Part shown: piece after piece, positions 1-10,252 of the stretch | Numbering within the stretch: the first letter of the stretch is position 1 | Layout of the letters: the number at the start of each line of letters is the position of its first letter | Assembly (NCBI RefSeq): GCF_003144245.1 | Contig: NW_020289976.1 | Coordinates: forward strand, 1,116,001 to 1,180,000 | Source of the DNA: Jaminaea rosea | Taxonomy: Eukaryota; Basidiomycota; Exobasidiomycetes; Microstromatales | Length of the DNA stretch: 64,000 nt | Reading direction: 5' to 3' | Translations under genes and position numbers: made by a program | Notes under the pieces: model-generated | What the model was told of the DNA's origin: nothing | Databases searched by the model: none | Seen by the model: only the letters and a program-made list of their open reading frames with translations

Positions 1-2669
1 GCACCTGCGCGTGCGTCATTGGTGGAGAGCCGCCATAGACGGCTGCTCCTGGCCTCATTTGAGGTGGAGGTGAAGCGTATGGGAGGGTCGTGGCGTGTTG
101 CTGCGGGTGCATGGAGGCGGGAGATTGGGCAGGGTAAGGAGGGTAACCCCCACCGACGTGGAGGGGGGCCATGCTCGGGCTTGGTGACATTCCTGGTGGT
201 GGCGAGGAGCCCATCGGTGCGGGGGAGGCAGCTGCTGCTGCGGCGGCGGTGGCTTGCTGGCGCTGCTGAGCTTGAAGGCGCTGTTGCTCTTGCTGGGCTT
301 GCAGCTGCTGCTGCTGGCTTCCCACAACGGCCGCTACGCCGTTCAAGGCGAGGCTAGAGCCCACACGACGCGATTCGGCGTCAAATTGCATTGTGCGCTC
401 CATTTGCCCTGTGGTAGGCACCGAGCTTGCGGCACTGTTTCCCTGACCGGAGGACGAGGAAGATGAAGGCATGACTGCAGCGCTCACGCCGAGCGGTACG
501 CCCCTCTGTCTCAAGCTCCTGTTGGTTGCCCGTTGCTCACCAGCCGCATCATAGCGTGCCGTCTCATTGGAGCTGAACTGTGGTACCAGCGCAGGTACCT
601 TGCCAGCCAGCCCCGATGTGGCTTCAGGAGCGTGAAGGGACGAGTCCAGAGTGCCCCAGTATGGTGCATCGCACGCTGGTGAAGAGGCTGTAGCGGCAAG
701 GGCTGGGTCGAGGATGGCTGGAGGAAGGCGAGAGGAGAGAGAGCGGATAGTATCGGGTGATGGAAGGAGCAGGGAGGAGCTCGAGCCGCTAGTGGACTGA
801 ATGAGGAAGGAGAGGCTTTCGAGCGCTTGAGCGGCGATGGCTTGCTCCGCTTCGCCTGGCTGGTCTTCGACGATTACCACATGCGATCGCGCAGATGAGC
901 CCAAGAATGGCTTGCCATCGGTCGCTGCTTTCCGAGCTCTCTCCGCCGTCTTGACTCGCGCAAAGCCGCGTTGGAGTCTTTTCCACTGCATGGCTTGCAG
1001 CTTCAAGAGCAGCGTAGCACAGCGCTCCAGACCTTCTGTGACTTGGCTGTCTTCCACCGCCATAGCCGCCCTGAGCGTCTCGCTATCCAGTGACGGGTCG
1101 AGGTTGTCGCAGAGTCCCTCCAGTGCCGACGGCGGCGGCGGCGGCGCTTCCATGATCTTGTTCGCCGCAGCGACCTCATCCTCCTCGGCCTCTTCACCAC
1201 CCTCCAATACCACCTCCCAAGGGAGTCGTCCTTCCATGACCCTTTCGCTCGTTTTAGTGCTCCACACCAGTCCACTTGCCGCCTGACTCAAAGACGCATT
1301 CGACGAGTCGTAGCTTGGCGCCAATGATGATGCATAGGCTCCGTAGTAGAGGTTCAGCGGCCGGACTATCTTCCCCATCGAGCGCTCAGATAGGTCTTCT
1401 AGGCTTCGTGCTGGGTAGCGTAGAGACACTTGTCTGTGGAGGCGCTGTCCGAGGGTGGGGACCTTGGAAGATGAGGCGAAGGAGGAGGGCTTGACCTCAA
1501 TGGGAACGAGGTCGGCCGCTCCTGCTTGTAAATTCTGGGCTTCGGCGGTCGTGAGCTCGACAGCCTTCGAGAAGTAGTCGCCCGTCGAGAGACGCATGTG
1601 TAGGGCGTACTTGCGCGACGCTCGCTGTGAGGTATCATTCTTGCTGCCGTTAGCAGCCGCCGCTTTGACCTTGCCTTCGAGGAGAGCGTCGAGTGATGCG
1701 GCGAACTGGTCATCTTCCTCCTTTTTCACTTGACCCTCCGCGCCAACCTCTTCCACCTTTGCCTTGCTAGCGTTGGCCGACCTCGCAATCTCGTCGACAA
1801 GATTGAGTACAAGCGTCAGGCTCGCCAGCTGAGATGTCGGCGAAGATGAAGTTGAGGATGCGCTCTGGTTTCCTTGCTTGAGGAGAGGCGAGCGCAGGGC
1901 CAGGAGGTACGCACGGATCTGACGTAGCGAAATAGTGCGTCCGTCAAATGCCTCGCCAAGGGTAGAGGGGGCCGTTGACTTCGCCTTCGCTTTAGCCTTG
2001 CCCGTCGCGGCTGTGGTGAAAGTGCTGCCTGCTGCGAGCGGGAGCTCGAGGAGGCCAGGTGCAAAGCTGCAACAGCGGCAAAGAAGAGACATCAGCACGC
2101 GTTCAGTCGACTAGGGATAGGATCTTCTGCACTTACCATTCCAAGGCTGCCGTCAACTTCTGCCCATCGCTTTTGCTCAATAGGAGCTCCTCGTCTATTG
2201 ACAGAGCTCCCTCAGCCAGCGCTCTCGTCTGCTCATCCATCATCTCGTCATCTTCCGCCTCAAGAGCGGAAGGCGACGCGCCATCCATCGGGTTGTTTGT
2301 ACCCCTTGTACTCCTCCGCGCGTCATGTGCAGCGCCCTTGCCAGAGGGAGATGTAGACGAGGACAGCGGGGGAGATCCGGCAGACTGGCCACGGCTTTGA
2401 GATGTATGACCATTCTTTGGCGGTCTTCCCCTTCCTCTGCCTTTTCCCCTGCCTCTTGAGGGCGACCGATTGCCATTGACATAGACTGCTTCTTCGCTGT
2501 CCGCCTGCGGCTCTGGCGTCAATGCGCTGCCAGACTGCTGCTGCTGCTGCGACTCCCCATCAGCTGTACGCTTGCGCTTGCGAGGGCTGTCATCCAGCTG
2601 GCCTATCGTCGGAGACATGGATGTTGCTCCATCGTCGTTGCGGGCGCGAGCGGATCGACGGGGTGGCAT
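1..2669 (-). CDS. Unknown nuclear protein, 3' end cut by window
   Basis: Not recognised with certainty. The start at 2669 gives an MPPRRSARAR-type basic N terminus with a further KRKR stretch (likely nuclear), a short Gln run and an AT-hook-like GRGKGRGRGRPPK segment near residue 80. An intron at 2067-2136 (GTAAGT...GCAG, phase 2) joins the first 177 codons to a second exon that stays open to position 1, so the C terminus is missing. The second exon holds a helical, fairly conserved-looking region (LRQIRAYLLALRSPLL, then RKYALHMRLSTGDYFSKA and ADLVPIEVKPS) and ends in a Gln/Pro/Ser-rich tail with CAG/CTG-type repeats near 250-320. The AT-hook-like segment and disordered ends suggest a chromatin or transcription factor subunit; that is inference. 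Confidence 0.75.
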
Positions 2670-3704
2670 GATTGACGAGAGAGACTATGCCGATGCGGGC
2701 GGCTAGCAGCTCCTGTCAATGCCTCTATCTCACGCGGCGACGGCGACGGCGACGGCGGTGATGGCACGCGGATGTCTTGCCGTCAAGCGGCGACCAAGTA
2801 GGAGATCTTGTGGTGAGACTTGGTACAGCGGCAGCAAGGTAGGAAGGCAGATGGCCGGGCGATGCGATGCCCCGCACCGCAATATGATCCTTTGCTTTGC
2901 GGAATGGACTCGAGGTGCTCTTGCTTGAGGTCGACCGAGGAGTGCAGATGGCTGGCTAGTATTGAGCGCCCTCTGTAGCTGTGCTGCAGGGCGTTGTCGT
3001 GGGACACGGACTGGGACGACGTTGTTCCTCGTTGCACGAGATCGCCAAAGAGGTTTCGCGGCGCGTCCGACTTGGACTTGGACGTCGCGAGGCCTTGGGG
3101 ACGACAGTACAGGCGGGCCACGCGGATGCTAGGGTGGACGAGTGCCTGCAAATGCCGCTGTGATGGGGCTGATGCTGCTTTCAAAGGGTCGATGAAAGAC
3201 AGCACAGAGCAAGGTGATGACGACAAAGAGGATTCGAGAGATGGGGAGCGAGGGAGCAAAGGCCCAAAGATGGCAGCCGCGAGTCGGACCACTCGCCTCT
3301 CTGCCCCGCCCGCGCCGCCTCTGCTGCCGCCCTCTGGCCTGGCTGCCTTGTCCTGCCACGAGGCGCGCGCGTCTCAGCCAAATTGACTCGGGGCTACCGG
3401 CGAGTCGAACAATAGCTGATACGAGCGAGGAGAGGAGCAAATCGACGTGAAGCTACGAATGCAAGGATGCTGCGATGATGTCGATGCTGCCACCGACGCT
3501 GTGCGTGGCATGAGCATGAATCGCCCTTCCCGCCGCTGCTGCTGCTGCTGCTGCCGGCGCCGCCTGTCACAGTCATTGGCGCGGAGCGGTCGCCTCAGTC
3601 GGCGACTAAGAGTAGAAAGATTTGGAGATGGAGTGAATGCATTGTTCTCTGCTCGACATGAAATAGCTACGGAGTATGCTAAGCCGCGACATGAGTCTGC
3701 TCTC
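2670..3704. other. Intergenic, no gene supported
   Basis: About 1 kb between the starts of the unknown nuclear protein (minus) and the 3' end of biotin synthase (minus). It holds a (GGCGAC)-type repeat at about 2738-2760 and a CTG/CTGC run near 3535-3552. The longest open stretch, minus strand 2783-3292, has no ATG in frame. It probably contains the nuclear-protein promoter and the 3' UTR of biotin synthase. Confidence 0.5.
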
Positions 3705-5076
3705 TTAGACCTGGGCCTCCTTTGCCGCTGCCTCCTTCTGAGTGGGCTGGGCCCCGTTCGAAGCGTGAGGAGCCATGATCTCATCCTCGAAAGAGACCAT
3801 AGGTCGGAGCCCCCACCTCTCCAGCATGCCCTTGTCCTGATCCCAGCTGCTGGTGGGCGTGGTCAACATCCTCTCACCCGTAAAGATCGCGTTCGCCCCC
3901 GCCATGAAAGCCATAGCCTGCTCCCCCTCGCTGAACAGGTGACGCCCTGCCGCCAGACGGATGATAGACTTGCACAGGACCAATCGAGCAGTCGCGACCG
4001 TCCTGAGCATAGTGGGGAAGTCAACGGGTTCATTGCCCTCCATGGGCGTGCCAGGGATAGCGACAAGGGCGTTGACGGGGAAGGACTCGGGGTGCTCTGG
4101 GAGGCGAGACATCTCGTAAATGAGGCCTACGCGGTCCTCGTGCTCTTCACCCAGTCCGAGGATTCCGCCGGAGCAGACGGAGATGCCGGCTTGGCGAACG
4201 TTCTCGATGGTGGACAGGCGGTCGTCGTACGAGCGGGATGTGACGACCTGGAGCGTTCGCGAGGAGATAGGGAAAGTAGGTCAGCAGGATTGACTACCAA
4301 AGGGGTCAATCATTCGGGCTTGGGCCCGCACTCACCTTACCATAGTACTCCCTACTGGTGTCCAGGTTGTGATTGTACGCCGTCAAGCCCGCATTCTTCA
4401 GAGCGGCTGCCTGCTCCTTGGTGAGCATGCCCAGCGTGGTGCACACCTCCATCCCCATCCCACGGATCTCGCTGACCATCTCCAGAATCCTGTTGAATCC
4501 TCTCTTCCTACCGCCTACCTCTCTCCAAGCAGCCCCCATACAGAACCTTGTCGACCCGTTTGCCTTGGCCTTTCGCGCCTCGACCAGAACTTCGTCCACG
4601 TCACTGAGCTTAGAGGGAGTGGAAGGGGTCGTGTACTTGCTCGACTGAGAGCAGTACCCACAATCCTCGGAGCAGCCTCCCTCCTTGATGTTCATGAGAG
4701 TGCAGAGCTGGACTGAGTTCTTCGGGTGAACGAGCCTGTGCACCGTAGCCGCTCGGAAGACGAGCTCGAGGAGGGGAGAGTTGTAGATCTCTGAGACTTC
4801 CTTGCGAGTCCAGTCGTGGCGGGTGGTGCCATCGGGTGCTCGAGGAGTAACAGGAGCTGAGGCCGAAGACTGGGATGACGCGGGACCAGGGCCAGCGGGA
4901 GGGAGCTCGCTGGGGTCGACAGGGAGGGCACGCTTGTTGGACGCCGATGAGGAGATAGCGCGGATCGATGAGGCTGGAGAGGAAGAGGAGGCCACAGCGC
5001 TGCGCAGAAGCAGTTGCGCTGCTGTTCGCGGCAGGACCATAGGCGCTCGCATCGCCGTAGTCGAGAGCGATGCCAT
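3705..5076 (-). CDS. BIO2: Biotin synthase
   Basis: Radical-SAM enzyme that inserts sulfur into dethiobiotin, the last step of biotin synthesis, normally mitochondrial in fungi. Two exons, 5076-4336 and 4247-3705, with an 88-nt intron (GTGAGT...CAG, phase 0) between EYYGK and VVTSRSYDDR; 427 aa in total. The radical-SAM cluster motif CSEDCGYC gives C135, C139 and C142. Downstream are the family blocks NGSTRFCMGAAWR, TAYNHNLDTS and VNALVAIPGTP. The start at 5076 gives MASLSTTAMRAP and a Ser/Arg/Ala-rich, acid-poor N terminus typical of a mitochondrial targeting peptide; an upstream in-frame ATG at 5289 adds only Arg/Pro-rich sequence and is less likely. Length fits fungal BIO2 with its presequence. 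Neighbours are not biotin genes. Confidence 0.95.
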
Positions 5077-6199
5077 TGCTGGATCGATGGTAGTGGTGAT
5101 GAGGAATCCAAGGAGTTCACCGGCCCACCGAGAAGAAGCACTGGGTCTGGAGCGGCAGCGGCGGGCGTGCGAGCGTTGAGTTGGGCGGGACCGGCAGTGA
5201 GGCGGCGGGCGGCGGCAGTTCAGCAGAGAGCAGCGAGGGATGCTTCGATGTGTTGGCCCGGGCGGCGAGCACTTTCCCCCCATGCGCAACTACTTGAAAG
5301 ACGGACTGGCAGTCGAGCAATTGGGGGAGAGCCGGAGAGAAAGCTGGCGCGATAGGCGATGCAATGCAGCAGCTGCTTGAACGGCCAGCCAGCGTGCGAT
5401 TCAACCTGGATGAATGGTGACGACCACTGCCGGGCTCGTCACACCGACGCGGCGAATGAGAGGCAATGGACCGAGCAGCTCCGCCGATGCTCGCGATGCT
5501 GCCCCTTGCCCGTGGGATGTCCTTCGCGCCAACAGCACTCGCCTCGATATCGTCGACACTCGCATTGCGATCCTCGAGAAGGGGGCTCAACAGTGATCGC
5601 AGAACGAAGCGCCCGCGTTGGGGGGCAGAACAAGCGTATCCGTCATTAGGCAACTCAGCTCGCCGAAGCCAAGCAGGCAATGAGCGACAGGTCGTCGCGT
5701 AACGCACACGCACAGTCGCCAGGATCTCCATGGCTAGAGCTCGCTAAAGAGCGCCTCGACGAAGGTCGATAAGGGCGCTTCGAAACTTGAGGTCGCCGCA
5801 GCCCTGAGCGTTCCCTATTTTGAGTGGGCTGAGCGATCCGGACGCGATGTCGCTGCCCAGCAATGCCATCACTTTGCTGCCCTACCGCATGCCCAGCCCG
5901 TGTGATTGCACCTTGACCGCTTTCTTCCCGAAGCCGCGACGGGGTCGATCTCGGGCCGCCGTGGTCCGCGTCATCACTTCGTAGTCTCTCCGCACTATGC
6001 CGCCCTTTTTTCCACGAGGAACAGTGACTCGGTATCCCTGCGGCTCAGCTTGATTGGCAATTGGCATTTGCTCGTGTGCGCCTCCTCTACGCTCTGCGGA
6101 CAGCCGCACGATGGCGTCGGCCGTAACCAGATCCGCCCACACTTCACGCTCGCACCCTCTTTCGCTCTTGCCCATCCTTGCTATCGATCCGCTCACCAG
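5077..6199. other. Divergent intergenic region, no gene supported
   Basis: Lies between the starts of biotin synthase (minus) and the cysteine-cluster protein (plus), so it should hold both promoters. A 204-codon ATG-initiated minus frame (5731-5117) sits just upstream of biotin synthase but shows no family signature and is low-complexity in composition; I treat it as leader or chance. Nothing else seen. Confidence 0.45.
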
Positions 6200-7873
6200 A
6201 TGTCGGCCGCGGCTACGTCAGCCTGCCCAGATCTCGCTGACCGCAATGGCCAGCGAGGCTCTGAGATTGGGGGCGTGACAGCATCCAGTCAGCCAACCTT
6301 GCAACCCGCCGCCACCGCCTCAACCGTCCACTCGAACGCGAGCGCGACTGCCACGGCCTCGATAGCAGCCTCCACCTTCCACCCTGTCCCCCCGTCATTC
6401 GTCACTGCCCCTCCACAGATTGACCCGGCCCTTCCCAGAGGTCCTCACGGCGAGTCCATTCCAACCGGGCACAGGTCAAATGATACGCAGCAAACCTGCG
6501 TAGGCTGTGTAGCAGACCGCATCATCCACTCAACGCGCTGCGAGGCGGCCGCGTCACGCGATTGGTGCCGGAGGTATTGCGACTACCGCTGCGGCAACAC
6601 AGCTCGGGAGGCCATGGCTCATCTCAGTGAAGATCGCCAGCGCCTCGCCAGTATCGAACGCGTTCTCGGCGTGGGCGATTCGGCGTGGGACATCAAATCG
6701 CTCGAGACTCTGCAGAATGTACGCGACCAGAGCTCTCTTGCCAGCGCGACGTTCACGGTGATGGGCCTACTTGTAGCACGGGTCGACGCTTTGGAGCGAG
6801 AGAGGGTCAAGAATGAACAGGAGAAGCTCGCCACGGCCTGCTGGCAAGCGGATCGCGATGGCCGTCTGCAGGACATTACAGAGATGCTCAGCGCTACTCG
6901 CGAGGAGCTGAAGCAGACGCGTGACAAGGTGGAACAGCTGGAACGCCGAGGTCAGGAGCTGCAGTCGCGTATGGAGGGCAGCTTTGTGCCGCAGCAAGAG
7001 CAACGGGCTGGGCAGGTCAACCCCACGCCACCGTCGTCAGCGAACTCCGAGATGCGACGCGGAGGCACTCAACACAACGAAGCCTCGCAATCGTGGGCCC
7101 AGGGCCCGAGGGATGGAGAGATCGCAAGCAACGGAGAGACTGCCGCAGCCGTCTCGGGCGCTGACGAATCCGGCTCGGCTAAGCGCAAGCGCGATGACGA
7201 CGACGCCAGTGAGACAGACCAAAGTGGCTCTTCTAAGAAGGTCGCGAAGGACGCAGCCTCCTCGCCTGATTGCAATTTCACCATCACTCCGTTTGGCCGC
7301 AGTCCAACCAGTGTGACCCCTCGCTCTGCCGGACGAGCATCGGCTAAAGTCGACGGCACCGCGCCTCGCCGCTCCACCATCAACCTCGCCTCGACATCAA
7401 CCTCTTCTTCGACGCTGCTCACGGTCGACGAGGCAGCGTCTCAGCTTTCGCGCCTTTCTGAGCAACTCCGCACGCCATCTTCCTTCCTTCGCCATACACA
7501 AGTCAGCGGTGAGACCAGCCCTCAGGGTCACGGGCAGCAAGACACGCTTGGCCGAGCCGCCTCAGTGCCCGCCGATCGACCTTGGTGCAGGGTCAACACT
7601 GCCACCTCTGGCCCGGGCAAGGCAGCAACGGCGCCCGTGACCCTCAGCGATGCTCCCGCGTCAAGTTCGTCTCCCACGAGTGTCGCAATCGCGGAGTCGG
7701 CGATCAGAGCGGCACGCAAGCAGCTAGAGGTTGGCCAGACGGGTGAGTTTCAGCAAGAACAAGGAGAAGGGCAACCATCATCCGACAGGGGATACCATGT
7801 GAGCATCAAAGGTACCTCGGAGGGCAACGGAGAGACTTGTCGCGCAGAAGCTGCAAAGGAGGCGTCCTACTAG
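6200..7873 (+). CDS. Hypothetical protein with cysteine cluster and coiled coil
   Basis: Not recognised. The ATG at 6200 (MSAAATSACPDL) is the first usable start in an open frame that extends upstream without an ATG; it gives 557 aa in one exon. Residues 100-131 hold six cysteines spaced C-x2-C-x10-C-x8-C-x3-C-x3-C (C100, C103, C114, C123, C127, C131). Then comes a heptad-like, Glu/Lys/Leu-rich stretch at about 190-270 (LEQLERRGQELQ type) likely to form a coiled coil. The second half is disordered, Ser/Thr-rich, with a basic KRKR followed by acidic residues that could be a nuclear signal. A Cys cluster followed by a coiled coil is the layout of fungal Zn2Cys6 factors, but this spacing is not the canonical one, so DNA binding is only a guess. 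Confidence 0.7.
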   Translation: MSAAATSACPDLADRNGQRGSEIGGVTASSQPTLQPAATASTVHSNASATATASIAASTFHPVPPSFVTAPPQIDPALPRGPHGESIPTGHRSNDTQQTCVGCVADRIIHSTRCEAAASRDWCRRYCDYRCGNTAREAMAHLSEDRQRLASIERVLGVGDSAWDIKSLETLQNVRDQSSLASATFTVMGLLVARVDALERERVKNEQEKLATACWQADRDGRLQDITEMLSATREELKQTRDKVEQLERRGQELQSRMEGSFVPQQEQRAGQVNPTPPSSANSEMRRGGTQHNEASQSWAQGPRDGEIASNGETAAAVSGADESGSAKRKRDDDDASETDQSGSSKKVAKDAASSPDCNFTITPFGRSPTSVTPRSAGRASAKVDGTAPRRSTINLASTSTSSSTLLTVDEAASQLSRLSEQLRTPSSFLRHTQVSGETSPQGHGQQDTLGRAASVPADRPWCRVNTATSGPGKAATAPVTLSDAPASSSSPTSVAIAESAIRAARKQLEVGQTGEFQQEQGEGQPSSDRGYHVSIKGTSEGNGETCRAEAAKEASY

Positions 7874-8490
7874 CAAGGTGTCTCCGACGAACCGGCGGAA
7901 GACAGTCAGGAGCAGCACAGCCTAAGACGAGCTGTACAAGCAAAGCACAGAAGAGAAGAATGACTCCTGCAGACCACGACGACATTCCTCTATCAAGTCA
8001 CTCAACGTCAAATCCAGTCTCGTCATTCCAACTTTCAGCTTCGAGCGACGCCAAGGGTCTGCTGGCCAGCGAGCAGGCTGGAGAGCCAGCGTCATCACAC
8101 TAGACGTGGCATCCTTTCCTTCCTGTGTTCTTGGCATATCATGGTCTTCGAGAGATGCTCTCCCTCGCTGCCGGGCTGTGATCTTTCTCTTTCCTGCCAC
8201 CGTCCTGATCAGCCCAGAAGAAGTACCCCTCGAAATCACAGACTCTAGTTGACTCCAACAGTCTGAGCGTGGAGTACTCTGACAAAAGGAAGAACGCACG
8301 GCGTCGTACGATGGGCAACGAAGAAGACGCTAGCGCGATGGATATACGATTGTCCTCGATCAAGAGGAAAGAGGGTGAGTTCGAGGCGTCTTTTCCAGAC
8401 AGCATTGCGAATGTACAGATTGGAAGTCAGAAGCAAATAAGGTCCAGAAGCGGCCGAGATGTCCGGGAGTCAGAGGAGAAGCGGTGACGC
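7874..8490. other. Convergent intergenic region, nothing recognised
   Basis: Separates the 3' ends of the cysteine-cluster gene (plus) and the GH72 gene (minus). Short open frames on both strands have no family features. Presumably 3' UTRs. Confidence 0.45.
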
Positions 8491-10252
8491 TCACAGTACA
8501 AGCAGGAGGCCCAGTGCCAAGAGCGTCGTCGTGACGAGGCCACCAGCCTTCGCTGGCAAGGTCGTAGCGCCGTTGCCATCCTGGCTCGACGTCGATGAGC
8601 CTCCACCACCACCATCACTGCTCGACGACGCTTCGTCTGGGTCAGCAGGCGTCTTGACACCGACGGCGTTCTGGGAGGCACACGCAGCGGCTGCCTGTCT
8701 CGATCCTGCCGCCGAGCTATTCGCATTAGCCTTGAGCGTGGCATTGCCACTGAAGTCGCAGCTCTGAGCGTTATTATTCGTCGCCTGATAGTAGCTGCTG
8801 AATGCCCAGTCGAGGCGCTGTACGGGCGAGCAGAAGGAGATATTGCCGTACGTTCCCGTGGACCCGTTGGCCGTAATTGCTGAGCAGCTCGACCCTGCCT
8901 GGCCGAGGAAGCCACATGCTTGGTTGGTGAGGAGGCCAAGAATGGCGGGATTGTCGCGTGCCGAGGGGCGCGCAACGCATGGCCAGGCGGTGGATTCGAG
9001 GCAGGAGCAGTAGGCTACGTCGGGGGTGGGAGGCAGCTGAGAAGAGGCAGCGAATGCGCCAGTACCCTGCTCATTGCAGGCAGGGAGAGCAGGCCGTGAA
9101 GTAGAAGCCGCAGTGCTGGGATTGACACCTGCGAACTGGCTCTTCAGCGTTGCCCAATCTGCCCTCTTGACGACGTCACCGCCTTCAAAGGAGACCAAGC
9201 CGTAGTCTTTGCCCTCTGCGGATGGATCCTTGGGGAAATACTGGAACGCCACAGCGCCAGAGAAGGAATCGGTCATGGGCGGTGAGAAGATGGCGTTAAT
9301 CTCAGTCCAAGGGCGAGAGTCGGCTCCAGCGCTGGGGACACAGCCGACTTCGGAGAAGATCATAGGGATGGGGTAGTCGGCAAAGTCGCTCGCGAGAGTG
9401 CTGTAGCCGCTGTCGGCTAGAGAAGAGTCGCCACACCAGGCGTAGGAATTGTGGCCGTAGAAGTCAATGCTCGTCTCGTTAGTACCGCAGGCGAGGTAGT
9501 CTGCCAGAAGCTTGCGTCGACCGTTGGCCCCCGCTGGAGCGTCTGCGCCGCTGTAGGTGACTAACACGCCGCTGTTCTTGCTCCTGAGGTAGGCTTTCAT
9601 GTCCCTCGCCGCCGCTTTGACGAAGGGTGCCGCACTGGTCGTTGCGTCGTTTGCGATGACCTCATTGCCCACGCTGACGGCGAGGAGGTTGTCGTAAGGA
9701 AGGAAGGCATCAAGAGTCTTGAGGTACTCTGTCTGCAATGCCGTGTCCCACGTAGGGCTCGCTCGATTGATGCTACCGTTGAGCGGCAGGCCAAGATCGA
9801 GAATGACGTACACGCCGGCATCGCTGAAGGTCTTCATGCATTCGTCATGGTTGAGAGATGACTGCGGGCGGCAGCGAGACGTGAGCAAAATGCATGACGC
9901 GTCCACCTTTTGCTCTTCATCCCGCACTTACATTGACCGAATACACTCGGATGGCATTGATGCCCAGATCTCTGAAATTGGCCACATCTCTCGTGCAATT
10001 GGCAGGCAGACTCAGAGGATCGACGAAGGTGCCTGGCTCGGGAAAGCCACCGGATTGGTCGTTTTCCTCTGAGGAAAGGGTAGGCGCCGACTCTTGGTAC
10101 GCCAGCCCCTTGAGGTAGAAGCGCTCGCCATTAGGGCGAACGAGATTTTTGCCTCGGACAGAGATGCGGTCGATGGCTGCTACGAGGGGGGCGAGGAGGA
10201 GTGAGAGGCAGAGGGCGATCAGAATGGCCGAGTGGCCGATGCTGCGTGCCAT
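8491..10252 (-). CDS. GPI-anchored 1,3-beta-glucanosyltransferase, GH72 with CBM43
   Basis: Cleaves beta-1,3-glucan and transfers the new end to another chain, elongating wall glucan at the outer face of the plasma membrane (Gas/Gel/Phr family). Exons 10252-9932 and 9861-8491, intron of 70 nt (GTAAGT...GCAG, phase 0); 563 aa. The start gives a clear signal peptide (MARSIGHSAILIALCLSLLL). The GH72 domain follows; VGNEVI carries the acid/base E174 and SEVG the nucleophile E278. A CBM43/X8 domain with many Cys (CSCLESTAWPC, CGFLG, SCSAI) makes this the GH72+ subclass. The C terminus is Ser/Gly-rich and ends in a hydrophobic Leu-rich GPI signal. It faces FKS1 across 1.7 kb, which fits joint work on wall glucan. 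Confidence 0.95.

Noticed and set aside
2783-3292. Minus-strand open frame of about 170 codons upstream of biotin synthase's 3' end
   Set aside because: No ATG anywhere in the frame, no family signature, and no convincing splice chain to an upstream start.
5117-5731. 204-codon minus-strand frame with an ATG, just upstream of BIO2
   Set aside because: Arg/Ser/Pro-rich, no conserved block; most likely leader sequence of BIO2 or chance in GC-rich DNA.
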